From the NCBI RefSeq assembly GCF_003610495.1, contig NZ_RAPK01000009.1:124001-188000 (forward strand): DNA of 64,000 nt, written 5' to 3'. The first letter of the stretch is position 1. Each line of letters begins with the position of its first letter. Made by a program: the position numbers and the translations under genes. Positions 43,606-53,513 of this stretch are shown in pieces. The DNA is from Sinobaca qinghaiensis. Its GTDB lineage: Bacteria > Bacillota > Bacilli > Bacillales > Marinococcaceae. The notes beneath the pieces are model-generated. The model worked only from the letters and a program-made list of their open reading frames with translations, was not told the origin of the DNA and made no database searches.

Positions 43606-45033
43606 TTATGAATGAACTGCTAATCCGTCCACGGCCAGCACCGCTTCTCCAAATGACTCGGACAGCGATGGGTGCGGATGAATGGTTTCCTTTATTTCCA
43701 AATGGGATGCATCTAGTATTTTAGCCATCGCGGCTTCACTTATCAGCTCCGTTACGCCGCTGCCAATCATATGGACGCCTACTAAATCATCCGTATCTTC
43801 ATCAATGATTATTTTCACAAATCCCTCTGTGTTTCCATTAACAAGAGCTTTTCCTATTGCCTGGAATGGAAACGAACTTGTTTTCACACGCAGGCCTTTT
43901 TTGTCTGCTTCTTCCTGACTCATACCAATACTTGACGCTTCCGGACTGCTGTAAATGCAGCGCGGCACTGTTTGATTATCAAGAGGCAGAGGATCCCTGC
44001 CCAGTATGTGGTCTACAGCAATCGCTCCCTCTTTTGAAGCCACATGAGCCAGCTGCAGGCCGCCGATGACGTCGCCAATGGCATAAATATGCGACTCTTT
44101 TGTCTGGTACATGCCGTTTACTTCGATAACGCCATTCTTTATTTCGATATCGGTATTACTGAGGCCGATATCTTCCACGTTGGCTTTTCTCCCAATGGAA
44201 ACAAGGACCTGCTCTGCTTCGAACGCCTGATCATTTCCGCTGTTGTCTACGGCATGAATGGTAACTTGTTCTTCCAGCATTTCTGTTTCACCAGCTTTTA
44301 CTTTCGTGCCTGTAAGTATCTTCACGCCTTTATTCTCGAGCGCTTTCTGCATTGCTTTGGATACGGCTCCGTCTTCTCCCGGCAGTATTCTCTCCGCATA
44401 TTCAATTAACGTAACCTCTGTTCCGAAATCATTAAACATTGAGGCCCATTCCACCCCGATTACTCCACCGCCTATAATAACAATCGAGGCCGGCAGTTTT
44501 TTTAGTTCCAGTACATGTTCAGAATGAAGAATCCGGTTTCCGTCTGTTGGCAGACCTTCTAGTTCAGCAGGTCTTGATCCTGTCGCTATTATTACCTGTT
44601 TTGGAATAAGCATAGTATTCTCTTCTTTATCGGTGCGCTCTACTGAAATGGTTCCGGCACTTGGGGAAAAAATAGACGGTCCCAGAATCCGCCCATATCC
44701 ATCGAATACGTCTATTTTTCCTTTTTGCATCAAATGCTGCACGCCGCGGTGAAGCTTATCCACAATGTCGTTTTTTCTTTTTTGTACTTTATCAAAAGCA
44801 AGCGTCACATTATCAGCCGTAATGCCGTAAGATTCACTATGCTGTATGGCCTGAAACATTTCCGCGCTTTTTAATAAGGATTTGCTTGGAATGCATCCTT
44901 TATGAAGGCAGGTACCGCCTACTTTATCTTTTTCTACAATTGCTGTTTTTAATCCTGCCTGAGCGGCTTTAATGGCAGCTACATATCCACCGGTGCCGGC
45001 TCCTAATATAACCAGGTCATACTCTTCGGCCAT
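43606..45033 (-). CDS. lpdV: Dihydrolipoyl dehydrogenase (E3) of the bkd complex
   Basis: LpdV reoxidises the E2 lipoyl group with FAD and NAD. The 475-residue protein has the FAD motif LGAGTGGYVAAIKAAQAG, the redox disulfide GGTCLHKGCIPSK, the NAD motif IIGGGVIGVEWASM and the C-terminal HPHPSLSE with the catalytic His-Glu. It is fourth in the bkd operon. Confidence 0.96.
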   Translation of the reverse strand: MAEEYDLVILGAGTGGYVAAIKAAQAGLKTAIVEKDKVGGTCLHKGCIPSKSLLKSAEMFQAIQHSESYGITADNVTLAFDKVQKRKNDIVDKLHRGVQHLMQKGKIDVFDGYGRILGPSIFSPSAGTISVERTDKEENTMLIPKQVIIATGSRPAELEGLPTDGNRILHSEHVLELKKLPASIVIIGGGVIGVEWASMFNDFGTEVTLIEYAERILPGEDGAVSKAMQKALENKGVKILTGTKVKAGETEMLEEQVTIHAVDNSGNDQAFEAEQVLVSIGRKANVEDIGLSNTDIEIKNGVIEVNGMYQTKESHIYAIGDVIGGLQLAHVASKEGAIAVDHILGRDPLPLDNQTVPRCIYSSPEASSIGMSQEEADKKGLRVKTSSFPFQAIGKALVNGNTEGFVKIIIDEDTDDLVGVHMIGSGVTELISEAAMAKILDASHLEIKETIHPHPSLSESFGEAVLAVDGLAVHS

Positions 45034-45051
45034 CGCTGAATTCCCCCTGTA

Positions 45052-46146
45052 TTAATATTTTTTTGCTTTAGTTCCTGTGTTCCATGTGTTATATGCACCT
45101 GTGAATAAAGCAGCTATTTCATCTTCTCCGGGATAATGCAGAACAGGAGCTATCCAGCTGATATAATTCTCAAGCTCCCGGCATATCCAGCTGCTGTTGG
45201 CTATTCCTCCGGTAACGATTAACGCATCGACCCGTCCTTTTAGAACAGAAGCCATAGCACCTGCTTCTTTGGCCGTTTGATATACCATGGCACGCAGTAC
45301 GGAGTCAATTTCTGTATCGCCTGCATCCTTTCGTTTCTCCAGCGCAGCCGTATCGCTGGTTTCAAAATAACTTTTCAGCCCGCCGTTGCCTACATACCTT
45401 TTTTTCAGCTGACTTTCTGTATAATTTCCTGAATAAGCTTCTTTTATAACATCTCCTACAGGAAGAGTTCCCGCACGTTCCGGTGAAAAAGGTCCTTCTC
45501 CGTCCAGCCCGTTGTTTACATCTATCACTTTTCCGAAAGCATGGGCACCGACTGAAATTCCCCCTCCCAGATGAATAACAATCAACTGGAGTTCTTCGTA
45601 TTCTTTATTAAGTGCTGCGGCCGCTTTCTTAGCAGCAGCTTTTTGGTTAAGGGCGTGGAAAATGCTTTTCCGCTCCATCGACTTTATGCCGGTAAATCTG
45701 GCAAGATCCTCGAGCTCATCTACAACCACCGGGTCTGTAATATATACCGGAGCCTCGTTTGTTTCCCGGCTCAGCTCCACTCCGATTACCGCTCCTAAAT
45801 TGGAAGCATGTTCCCCGTATTTATTTGTCGACAAATCCGAAATCATTTTATCATTAACTTCATAGGTTCCGCTCTCTACAGGTCTCATCAGGCCGCCCCG
45901 GGCTGTGATCAGCCCGATGTCAGACAGATGTATCTGATGGGATTTCAGAGATTGCAGTATGGCCTCTTTCCGGTCCTGCTTTTGCTCTTGTATCCGCTTG
46001 TCGAGCATCTCTTTTTCCTGCATATGAGAAATTGTTTCTCTATATAATTCCGATTCACCCTGGTAAACTGCAATTTTAGTAGAGGTGGATCCCGGATTTA
46101 TAATCAATGTGTACAGGTTATCACCGGCTGCGTTTTGTTCGTTCAT
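45052..46146 (-). CDS. buk: Branched-chain fatty-acid kinase / butyrate kinase
   Basis: Buk, with Ptb, interconverts acyl-CoA and acid plus ATP for branched C4-C5 acids. The 364-residue acetokinase-fold protein has LIINPGSTSTKIAVY, ARGGLMRPVESGTYEV, VIHLGGGISVGAH and VTGGIANSSWIC. It shares a base with bcd upstream and is followed by lpdV, as in B. subtilis. Confidence 0.95.
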   Translation of the reverse strand: MNEQNAAGDNLYTLIINPGSTSTKIAVYQGESELYRETISHMQEKEMLDKRIQEQKQDRKEAILQSLKSHQIHLSDIGLITARGGLMRPVESGTYEVNDKMISDLSTNKYGEHASNLGAVIGVELSRETNEAPVYITDPVVVDELEDLARFTGIKSMERKSIFHALNQKAAAKKAAAALNKEYEELQLIVIHLGGGISVGAHAFGKVIDVNNGLDGEGPFSPERAGTLPVGDVIKEAYSGNYTESQLKKRYVGNGGLKSYFETSDTAALEKRKDAGDTEIDSVLRAMVYQTAKEAGAMASVLKGRVDALIVTGGIANSSWICRELENYISWIAPVLHYPGEDEIAALFTGAYNTWNTGTKAKKY

Positions 46147-47246
46147 TACCTATCCCGCCTGCTTAATGTATGCTGCTGCTTTGTAAGAAACTGGGACGTG
46201 GACCGTTTCATGAATTCGATCCGCTCCTCGGCCATTCTATCCGCTGCTGCATAGGTTGGGATATGGTCTCTTTTGGAAATTTCCATTACTTTTTTTATGT
46301 TATCATAAACGCCTTCCACTCGTTTAAACGCGCGCTCTTGATTGTATCCGTACAGTTCGTCTGCCACGTTGATCACTCCGCCGGCATTGATTACATAATC
46401 AGGAGCATAAACGATTCCTCTTTCATGCAGCAGATCGCCGTGTTTATTGTCCTGCAGCTGATTGTTTGCAGCTCCTGCTATAACTTTCGCTTTCAGTCTG
46501 TCTATCGTGTCATCATTAATGACGGCTCCGAGTGCACACGGGCTGAAAACATCACAGGCTGTATCGTAAATATCTTTTGGATCAACCGCTTTTGCATTAA
46601 AATCCTGAACGGCTCTCATAACGGAATCTTTATGAATATCCGTTACGATAATAGTGGCTCCTTCTTCATGCAGATATTTACAAAGCTGATAAGAAACGTT
46701 CCCTACTCCCTGCACCGCCACCGTTTTACCGGCAAGGTCATCGCTTCCGAATGCTTCATTTACCGCAGCCTTCATGCCTACATACACGCCATACGCTGTA
46801 ACAGGGGATGGATTTCCGCTGGAGCCGAATGCCGGGGAAATGCCTGTTACGTAGTTTGTTTCGGCATAAATCATATCCATATCCTCAACAGTGGTTCCAA
46901 CATCCTCTGCCGTTATATAGCGGCCTGCAAGTCCCTGAATATAGCGGCCGAATGCCCTGAACATAAATTCATTTTTATCTTTCCTGGGGTCCCCGATAAT
47001 AACGGCTTTTCCGCCGCCAAGATTTAATCCCGCTGCCGCGTTTTTATAGGTCATTCCTTTAGAAAGACGAAGCACATCTTCAAGCGCTGCTTCTTCACTC
47101 GTATAATTCCACATGCGTGTTCCGCCTAATGCCGGTCCTAATGTTGTGTCATGAATGGAGATGATAGCTTTTAGTCCGGACGTTCTATCCTGGCAGTAAA
47201 CGATCTGTTCGTAATCATACTGCTCGAGCTTTTCGAATAATTTCAT
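46146..47246 (-). CDS. bcd: Leucine (branched-chain amino acid) dehydrogenase
   Basis: Bcd deaminates leucine, valine and isoleucine to keto acids for the bkd complex. The 366-residue protein has the Glu/Leu/Phe dehydrogenase blocks: [10 protein letters not shown], the catalytic lysine in [12 protein letters not shown], and the NAD motif [17 protein letters not shown] 47246 lies one base after the ptb stop and gives the usual [14 protein letters not shown] start; a frame seven codons longer overlaps ptb. Confidence 0.95.
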   Translation of the reverse strand: MKLFEKLEQYDYEQIVYCQDRTSGLKAIISIHDTTLGPALGGTRMWNYTSEEAALEDVLRLSKGMTYKNAAAGLNLGGGKAVIIGDPRKDKNEFMFRAFGRYIQGLAGRYITAEDVGTTVEDMDMIYAETNYVTGISPAFGSSGNPSPVTAYGVYVGMKAAVNEAFGSDDLAGKTVAVQGVGNVSYQLCKYLHEEGATIIVTDIHKDSVMRAVQDFNAKAVDPKDIYDTACDVFSPCALGAVINDDTIDRLKAKVIAGAANNQLQDNKHGDLLHERGIVYAPDYVINAGGVINVADELYGYNQERAFKRVEGVYDNIKKVMEISKRDHIPTYAAADRMAEERIEFMKRSTSQFLTKQQHTLSRRDR

Positions 47247-47247
47247 T

Positions 47248-48174
47248 TTAACGACCCCCTGCTGCAATATTTTGTTCGAATTCGATCATATGACAGGCCA
47301 TAGCAATGGAATACAGCTTACTTTTGTTGGAATCTGCTCTTGATGTGAGCACAATTGGGGCTTTTGCTCCTGCTATAATACCGCCTACTTTTGCCTTGGA
47401 AAAATAAACCAGCGATTTATAAAGCGTGTTTCCTATTTCTACGGTCGGAACAAGCAGAATATCCGCGCGTCCCGCCACTTCCCCTTGTATTCCTTTATAG
47501 GCGGCCGCCTCTGTGGAGATAGCATTATCGAGTGCAAGCGGGCCGTCTACCGTACAATGTTTGATCTGTCCTCTATTATTCATGGCGGTAAGAACCGCCG
47601 CATCAAGCGTCGACTGCATATCCGGATTAACTACCTCTACGGCTGCCAGAGCCGCTACTTTAGGATGTTCAAATCCCATCGATCTGGCTGCATGGACAGC
47701 ATTTGCGATAATATCGGCCTTTTTAGTTAAGTCCGGCGCTATATTCATGGCAGAATCTGTCAGAAAAATAAATCGTTCATATTCAGGAATTTCAAACATA
47801 GCTACATGTGAAAGTGTTTTGTTTGTTCTCAGCCCGTATTCTTTATTTAATACGGATTTAAGAAGATCACTTGTAGGAAGCATGCCTTTCATTAAAATAT
47901 CGGCTTTTCCCGTTCGCACAGCCGTGACTGCAAGCCTTGCCGATTCTTCCATATCCCTCGTCGGTATTACTTTGATATGGTTATATTCATTTAACCCGGC
48001 ATCGTGCAGAAGCCTGCGGATTTTCTCTTCTTCTCCATACAGACGAAATGAACCTAACCTGCAGTCCAGAGCTTCTTTCACTCCTTCAATTACCTTCGCA
48101 TTATCAGCGGCTGCCACCGCGATGGTTTTCTGAGGATGGGCGTGTACCTGCTGCATTACATCGTCTAGATTCAT
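47248..48174 (-). CDS. ptb: Phosphate butyryltransferase
   Basis: Ptb exchanges acyl-CoA and acyl phosphate. The 308-residue protein shows the PTA/PTB family pattern: [48 protein letters not shown] and [11 protein letters not shown]. It is the first gene of the bkd operon and starts about 25 bases downstream of the likely sigma-54 start site. Confidence 0.94.
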   Translation of the reverse strand: MNLDDVMQQVHAHPQKTIAVAAADNAKVIEGVKEALDCRLGSFRLYGEEEKIRRLLHDAGLNEYNHIKVIPTRDMEESARLAVTAVRTGKADILMKGMLPTSDLLKSVLNKEYGLRTNKTLSHVAMFEIPEYERFIFLTDSAMNIAPDLTKKADIIANAVHAARSMGFEHPKVAALAAVEVVNPDMQSTLDAAVLTAMNNRGQIKHCTVDGPLALDNAISTEAAAYKGIQGEVAGRADILLVPTVEIGNTLYKSLVYFSKAKVGGIIAGAKAPIVLTSRADSNKSKLYSIAMACHMIEFEQNIAAGGR

Positions 48175-48210
48175 GAGCCTCTCCTTTTATATGTATTCAA
48201 ACACTGTTAA

Positions 48211-48227
48211 TGCAATCTCCGTGCCAT
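48211..48227 (-). promoter_or_regulatory. Sigma-54 (-24/-12) promoter of the bkd operon
   Basis: The minus strand reads ATGGCACGGAGATTGCA: the GG of -24 and GC of -12 have the required spacing and the flanks fit the SigL consensus. It stands upstream of ptb and downstream of bkdR, whose product is a sigma-54 activator. Confidence 0.92.
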
Positions 48228-48280
48228 TTATCCGCCGCTCTATACGGTCATTTTAGTCAGTTAACTATGCACATTTTTTC

Positions 48281-48306
48281 ATACCATGCATAAAATTGCA
48301 TGCAAT
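48281..48306. promoter_or_regulatory. Possible BkdR upstream activating site
   Basis: ATTGCATGCAAT (48295-48306) is a perfect 12-bp palindrome, with a second ATGCAT at 48285-48291. It lies about 70-80 bases upstream of the -24 element, next to the bkdR stop. Position and symmetry suit an activator site; binding is inferred. Confidence 0.5.
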
Positions 48307-48307
48307 A

Positions 48308-50026
48308 TCATTCAATTTTATGTTTTTGCATTTTATTATATAACGTCCTCAGGGAAATTTTCAGATGCCTGGCTGCTTGGGTTTTATTGCCTCCGCAGAT
48401 TTTTAATGCATGAAGGACTGCTTCGGCTTCTATCTTATTTACCTGCTCCTCGAGCCCCTCAGTCTGCAGATTAAATGCAGACATTTGAAGAGGGGCCGGT
48501 TTGTCTGCCTCCAATACCGGCAGGTGATGCTTTTCCATTATTTTTTCCTGGGGGCCCATAGTGATAACGGCACGTCCAAGTATATTTTCCAATTCTCTTA
48601 CATTACCGGGCCAATAATACCCGGATAAATAGGAAACCGCCGGCGGCGAGATCGTTGTAACGGAACGTCCATATTCCTGGTTAATGCGTTCTAAAAAATA
48701 ATAGGAGAGCTCGTAAATATCTTCTTTTCTTTCGGATAAGGAAGGAACAGTTATAGGCATACGCTGCAGCCTGTAGTATAAGTCCTCTCGAAAGGTTCCC
48801 TCTTTCACTGCTTTTTCCAGCGGCTGATTTGTAGCTGCAATAACCCTGGCTTCCACTGCTATGCTTTTCACTCCGCCAACCCGAACTACTTCTTTTTCCT
48901 GAAGGACCCGGAGCAGTTTGGATTGTGCTGAAAAGCTCAGCTCTCCGATTTCGTCCAGAAAAATGGTGCCCTGGGCCGCTTCTTCAAACAGGCCTTTCTT
49001 CCCTCTTGGATCTGCACCGGAAAAAGCACCTTTTTCATAGCCGAACAGTTCACTCTCTATTAAGGTTTCCGGTATAGCAGCACAGTTGACCCGTACAAAT
49101 TTATCATATCTTCTTGCACTTGCATTATGTATAGCATGGGCAAACAGCTCCTTCCCTGTTCCGGAATCTCCTCTTAGCAATATAGTTACGGGAAGATCGG
49201 CACTCAGCTTTGCCTGTTCGATAGAAACGCGCAGGGCTTCTGACTTTCCGACGATATCTTCAAACGTATATTTAGCTTCGAGCGTGCGCAGACGCTGTCT
49301 GGTACGTTCGAGCTCTTTTGTAAGCTCTCTTAGTTCCGATACATCCTGCAGAATCCCTACGCTTCCCTTAAGCATGCCCCCGGCAATAATTGGTGAGACA
49401 TTGACCAGCACTTCTTTATGCGACGGTCCCACTCTCATCGGCACACGGCGAAACGATTTTCCTGTCTCAAGTACTTTCATGTGCATACTGCTGCCCTCCG
49501 CAATGTCAGTGTGGGCAGGTTTGCCGATTATATCTTTTTCCTGAAGGCCGGTCAGCCTGGAATAAGCAGGATTAATAACCATGCCGTTCCCTTTTTCGTC
49601 CACGACGGAAATAGCTTCATCTGATGATTGAATGATAGATTCAAGCATTTCCTTCATGCGCTGCAGATCTGTCATTTTAGCAGCCATTTTTTCGATCTGG
49701 GTTGTATCTTTAAATATAGAAAAGGCCCCTATGCATTGATCCTCATAGTACAAAGGCATTCTGGTTGTGAGAATAGAGATGCCGTTGGGAAATTTCATGG
49801 CCTGGTTCACCTGTCGTTTTTTAGATGCTATAACGTCCATAAGACCAGTTTCCGGAAGCACTTCTTTTACGTGTGCTTTCATCGCTTTTTTTTGGCTGAT
49901 ACCAGTCATTAACGACGCAGCCTTATTGAACAGCACAATTTTTCCGTTTTGGTCTACTGCTATAATACCATCATTAGCTGCTTCTATGACCAGATCATTA
50001 ATTATTTTATTTGATTTTTTATTCAT
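48308..50026 (-). CDS. bkdR: Sigma-54-dependent transcriptional activator BkdR
   Basis: BkdR activates the bkd operon with sigma-L. The 572-residue protein has two PAS-type sensor domains (about 5-110 and 120-230), then an AAA+ domain with Walker A GDSGTGKELFAHAIHNAS, a GAFSGAD loop (GAFTGA type) that contacts sigma-54, and FLDEIGEL, and a Fis-type helix-turn-helix at the end (NKTQAARHLKISLRTLYNKM). It is shorter than B. subtilis BkdR, which has a further N-terminal domain. The target promoter lies just downstream. Confidence 0.94.
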   Translation of the reverse strand: MNKKSNKIINDLVIEAANDGIIAVDQNGKIVLFNKAASLMTGISQKKAMKAHVKEVLPETGLMDVIASKKRQVNQAMKFPNGISILTTRMPLYYEDQCIGAFSIFKDTTQIEKMAAKMTDLQRMKEMLESIIQSSDEAISVVDEKGNGMVINPAYSRLTGLQEKDIIGKPAHTDIAEGSSMHMKVLETGKSFRRVPMRVGPSHKEVLVNVSPIIAGGMLKGSVGILQDVSELRELTKELERTRQRLRTLEAKYTFEDIVGKSEALRVSIEQAKLSADLPVTILLRGDSGTGKELFAHAIHNASARRYDKFVRVNCAAIPETLIESELFGYEKGAFSGADPRGKKGLFEEAAQGTIFLDEIGELSFSAQSKLLRVLQEKEVVRVGGVKSIAVEARVIAATNQPLEKAVKEGTFREDLYYRLQRMPITVPSLSERKEDIYELSYYFLERINQEYGRSVTTISPPAVSYLSGYYWPGNVRELENILGRAVITMGPQEKIMEKHHLPVLEADKPAPLQMSAFNLQTEGLEEQVNKIEAEAVLHALKICGGNKTQAARHLKISLRTLYNKMQKHKIE

Positions 50027-50120
50027 CTGTACCTCCCTGGATAAAGGTTGTCTGTAACCCGACTCTTACGCTACAATAACATTGTACAGAAAAATATACA
50101 TAGTGCCGGGAGAGGTTTGT

Positions 50121-50342
50121 ATGCGCTTTATCGCTTTATTAATACTCGTTATACCTGGATTTTTGGCTGCCTGGGGCATCAAGCTGATGCGGGACATGCT
50201 TTTTCAGATTCTGCAGCCTCCTTTTCCCTTTTTATGGCTTCAGTTTATCACAGGACTTCTTTTATTGATCGGAGGTGTTTGGTTCATAGCTGGATTTGTT
50301 CTCTATCGGGACCGGAAAAACAAAAAAGCAGGAGTAAAGTAA
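50121..50342 (+). CDS. Small membrane protein YqzF (DUF2627)
   Basis: The 73-residue protein has two membrane helices (about 2-22 and 38-60) and a basic tail. It resembles B. subtilis YqzF, which also lies between spo0A and bkdR in opposite orientation. Function is unknown. ATG 50121 follows GGGAGAGG; a longer in-frame start at 50082 adds an unlikely leader. Confidence 0.82.
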   Translation: MRFIALLILVIPGFLAAWGIKLMRDMLFQILQPPFPFLWLQFITGLLLLIGGVWFIAGFVLYRDRKNKKAGVK

Positions 50343-50386
50343 TCAGCCCGGAAAAGGGGACTACTTTCACTCCTGCTTTTTTTCAG
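50322..50386. terminator. Bidirectional terminator between yqzF and spo0A
   Basis: AAAAAAGCAGGAGTAAAGTA pairs with TACTTTCACTCCTGCTTTTTTT over a long stem with one mismatch. It ends yqzF and, on the other strand, spo0A. Confidence 0.9.
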
Positions 50387-50391
50387 GACAA

Positions 50392-51153
50392 CTATCTTGC
50401 AGAAGACAGCTGATCGGCTGCCACTGCTATAAATACGGAATTGGATGGTTTGGCGGCAGCATCTTTCCGGCCGGCAAACATTGTATCCAATTTTTCTTTC
50501 TCCTCTTTTGCCCAGCACACTTCAATAGCATGCCGGATGGAGCGTTCCACCCTGCTGGCTGTAGTATTGTGCAGAAAGGCGATCTGCGGATAGAGCGATT
50601 TCGTGATTGCCTTTAAATAATCCGGATCTTTTTTCACTAAAACAATGGCATCTTTTAAATACATATACCCTCTGATATGAAGTGGAATGCCCATTTCTTT
50701 TAAGAAGGCTCCTGCCTGCTCTTCAATTAAAGGGCTGTACGTTACTTCTTCTGCTGAAGACACAGCGGCAGCCGCTGATGGCTCGTGCACTCCTCTAATA
50801 TGTGAAACAAGAGACTCCATATCAAAAGGCTTCAAAATATAGTAGGAGGCGCCAAGTTCTACTGATCTTTTAGTAATATCTTCCTGCCCGAATGCCGTAA
50901 GCATTATGACCTTAGGGGGCTGAGTGTGCCGGAGGTCTTTTATCTTCTGCAGAACAGCCAGTCCATCGATATGCGGCATAATGATATCGAGTACGAGCAC
51001 ATCAATCGATTTTTCAACCACCATATTAATGCACTCCTGACCGTTGTAAGCCCAGCCTGCTACTTCCATATCTGCCTGATTGTCTACATATTCTTTCAGC
51101 AGTTCGATTAATTCTCTATTGTCATCTGCAAGCCCTACTCTGATCCTGCTCAT
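50392..51153 (-). CDS. spo0A: Response regulator Spo0A
   Basis: Spo0A is the master regulator of entry into sporulation and also controls other stationary-phase genes. The 253-residue protein has a complete receiver domain (ADDNREL, the phosphorylated aspartate in VLVLDIIMPHIDGLAVL, IMLTAFGQEDITK, YYILKPFDMESL) and a full C-terminal DNA-binding domain with NTTASRVERSIRHAIEVCW as recognition region. The linker is Ala/Ser-rich and not conserved. Upstream spoIVB is absent: recN ends 53 bases before it. Retained Spo0A in a genome with missing spore genes suggests another role. Confidence 0.93.
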   Translation of the reverse strand: MSRIRVGLADDNRELIELLKEYVDNQADMEVAGWAYNGQECINMVVEKSIDVLVLDIIMPHIDGLAVLQKIKDLRHTQPPKVIMLTAFGQEDITKRSVELGASYYILKPFDMESLVSHIRGVHEPSAAAAVSSAEEVTYSPLIEEQAGAFLKEMGIPLHIRGYMYLKDAIVLVKKDPDYLKAITKSLYPQIAFLHNTTASRVERSIRHAIEVCWAKEEKEKLDTMFAGRKDAAAKPSNSVFIAVAADQLSSAR

Positions 51154-51205
51154 AGTCTATTATCCTTTCCAGCTATCTTCTCCAGGCCGGTACGTCTTCT
51201 GACCT

Positions 51206-52930
51206 CTATTTGTTTAGAACTTTCATTTTTTCAGCCATTGACAGGATTTCATTTGCATTCTCTTTTGTGAGCTCTGTTACTTCCACACCTGAAATCATCC
51301 GGGCGATTTCATCTATTTTTTCCTGTTCCGGCAGCGGTGTTACGGTTGTGATCACTCTATTGTCGTTTTCTTTCTTTTCAATATACAAATGGTTATCGGC
51401 CATAGCTGCCACCTGCGGCAGATGGGAAATACAGAGAACCTGCGAGCCTCTTGAGACGCGGTAAATTTTCTCCGCTATCGCCTGGGCTACTCTTCCGCTC
51501 ACTCCGGTATCTACTTCATCAAAAATAAGAGAAGTTACACTTTGAAAACCAGATAAAATAGTTTTCATTGCGAGCATAATTCTGGATATTTCTCCGCCGG
51601 AAGCAACCTTTGCCAGAGGCTTCAGCGGTTCACCGGAATTAGTTGATAGCAGAAACTCCACTTTATCCCTGCCGTTTTCATTAAAGAATACTGACTTATG
51701 CTTGTCCTGATATTCCTGCCCACGTGACAAATCCGTCATTTCGACTTTCAGCTGGGCGCTTTTCATAAACAGGGACTGAAGCTCTCGCTGCACTTCTTCA
51801 GCGAGCGCCAGCCCTGCCTGCACCCGTATATCTGTCAGGGTCTGGGCATCAGCGGACAGATCCAGAAAAGACTGGTGCATTTTCTTTTCATACATTTCCA
51901 GACGCTCGTCTTTATTATCCAATGATTCTATTTCTTCTTCAATCTTAGCCGCATATTCAAGCACTTCATCCACTGAACTGCCGTACTTGCGTTTGAGCTG
52001 GCGGATCTCATCAAGCCTTTTTTCGATATCGTTCAGGCGTTCCGGATCAAAAGCAAGTGAGTCGGCGTGCTCCCTTAACGAATAAGTGGCTTCTTCGAGG
52101 GCAAAATAAGCCGAATTGACGGATTCAAGGAGCTTTTGAAGGGATTCATCGATGGAAGCCGCGTCTTCAATATTGGATACTGCCATACCGGCCCAGTCCA
52201 GGGAACGTCCTTCTCCATACAGGCTTTCATATGCTTCATGAAGAGAACGGTAAAGTTTCTCACTGTTGGCAAGAACGTAGCTTTCTTTTTCAAGCTCCTC
52301 GTCTTCTCCCGGGCGGAGTTCCGCCTGTTCAATTTCATTTAATTGATATTTAATGAAATCGAGCCTGTTTGCGGTGTCCTGATCACTTTCTTTCAGCTGG
52401 CTCCATTTTTTCTTCCAGGAAACAAACGTTTTATACCGCTCTTTATAGTCCTGCCGCGCTTCCCGCAGATCACTTCCTGCATAGCTGTCCAGCATGAATA
52501 AATGTTTTTCGGTCTGCATCAGTTCCTGATGCTCATGCTGGCCGTGAATGTCGACCAGGCTTTGTCCCATTTCACGAAGAATAGCCAGCGTAACAAGTTT
52601 GCCGTTTATCCGGCATATACTCTTCCCCTGGTCGGTAATATCCCGTCTTAAAACGAGCATACCTTCTTCTAATTCAATTCCTGCCTCAATCAACTTGTCT
52701 TTAGCAGGATGATCACTGCTGACATAGAACAAGCCTTCAATTTCAGCACGTTTCTCTCCATGTCTTACATATTCTACGGAACCGCGGCCGCCAATAAGCA
52801 GTCCTATTGCATCAATAATAATTGATTTCCCGGCCCCGGTCTCTCCTGTCAGTACAGTAAGTCCTTCCGAAAATGGAACAGTTAATGACTCAATAATGGC
52901 AAAATTCTTAATGGATAATTCTTCCAGCAT
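51206..52930 (-). CDS. recN: DNA repair ATPase RecN
   Basis: RecN is an SMC-like protein that gathers DNA ends at double-strand breaks. The 574-residue protein has Walker A in GETGAGKSIIIDAIG near residue 30, a coiled-coil middle (about 150-370), the ABC signature region KVASGGEISRIMLAMK and Walker B SLIFDEVDTGVSG. It follows argR, as in bacilli, and is followed directly by spo0A. Confidence 0.95.
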   Translation of the reverse strand: MLEELSIKNFAIIESLTVPFSEGLTVLTGETGAGKSIIIDAIGLLIGGRGSVEYVRHGEKRAEIEGLFYVSSDHPAKDKLIEAGIELEEGMLVLRRDITDQGKSICRINGKLVTLAILREMGQSLVDIHGQHEHQELMQTEKHLFMLDSYAGSDLREARQDYKERYKTFVSWKKKWSQLKESDQDTANRLDFIKYQLNEIEQAELRPGEDEELEKESYVLANSEKLYRSLHEAYESLYGEGRSLDWAGMAVSNIEDAASIDESLQKLLESVNSAYFALEEATYSLREHADSLAFDPERLNDIEKRLDEIRQLKRKYGSSVDEVLEYAAKIEEEIESLDNKDERLEMYEKKMHQSFLDLSADAQTLTDIRVQAGLALAEEVQRELQSLFMKSAQLKVEMTDLSRGQEYQDKHKSVFFNENGRDKVEFLLSTNSGEPLKPLAKVASGGEISRIMLAMKTILSGFQSVTSLIFDEVDTGVSGRVAQAIAEKIYRVSRGSQVLCISHLPQVAAMADNHLYIEKKENDNRVITTVTPLPEQEKIDEIARMISGVEVTELTKENANEILSMAEKMKVLNK

Positions 52931-52962
52931 TTCGTACGCACCTCAGTCAGCACCTATAGAAT

Positions 52963-53412
52963 TTAAAGCATATCTAAAAAACGATTGGAAATAAAAGTAG
53001 TATGTTTACGCTCTTTGCAGATAATTAGAATAGTGTCATCTCCGCAGATGGTTCCCATAATTTCTTCCCAGTCCAGGTTGTCAATGAGAGCTCCAACAGC
53101 GTTAGCATTTCCGGGCAGCGTTTTCATTACAATTAAATTCTCTGATTGATCAATTCCTACAAAGCAGTCGATAAGAGCTCTTTTCAGCTTTTGAAGCGGA
53201 TTAAAACGCTGATCAGCCGGGAGGCTGTATTTATAACGTCCGTCCATCATAGGCACTTTTACTAAATGAAGTTCTTTAATGTCTCTGGAGATAGTTGCCT
53301 GTGTAATATTATACCCGGCATTCTTTAATCTTTCGACCAGTTCATCCTGTGTTTCAATATCTACGTTCGTAATTAACTCTCTAATTTTTATATGTCTTTG
53401 TCCTTTATTCAT
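52963..53412 (-). CDS. argR: Arginine repressor ArgR (AhrC)
   Basis: ArgR represses arginine synthesis and activates its breakdown when arginine is bound. The 149-residue protein has the winged-helix start [12 protein letters not shown] with [18 protein letters not shown], and the C-terminal oligomer and arginine-binding domain with [15 protein letters not shown] and [16 protein letters not shown] 53412 follows GGGAGGAAC; the longer open frame upstream adds a non-homologous leader. Confidence 0.95.
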   Translation of the reverse strand: MNKGQRHIKIRELITNVDIETQDELVERLKNAGYNITQATISRDIKELHLVKVPMMDGRYKYSLPADQRFNPLQKLKRALIDCFVGIDQSENLIVMKTLPGNANAVGALIDNLDWEEIMGTICGDDTILIICKERKHTTFISNRFLDML

Positions 53413-53513
53413 TCTCGTTCCTCCCTGAGCAGTATACATTACATCTATCATACCTAAAAATTTATATTTATACAATATGATGTTTTATTCATGCATACGC
53501 GCCGGAGAATAAA

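Noticed and set aside
46170-47027. A 285-codon plus-strand frame opposite bcd
   Set aside because: It has no ribosome site and an unlikely Cys/His/Ile-rich composition; bcd on the minus strand is certain.
50048-50413. A 121-codon plus-strand frame overlapping yqzF
   Set aside because: It runs across the yqzF gene and the bidirectional terminator, and has no ribosome site; the yqzF frame is the real one.
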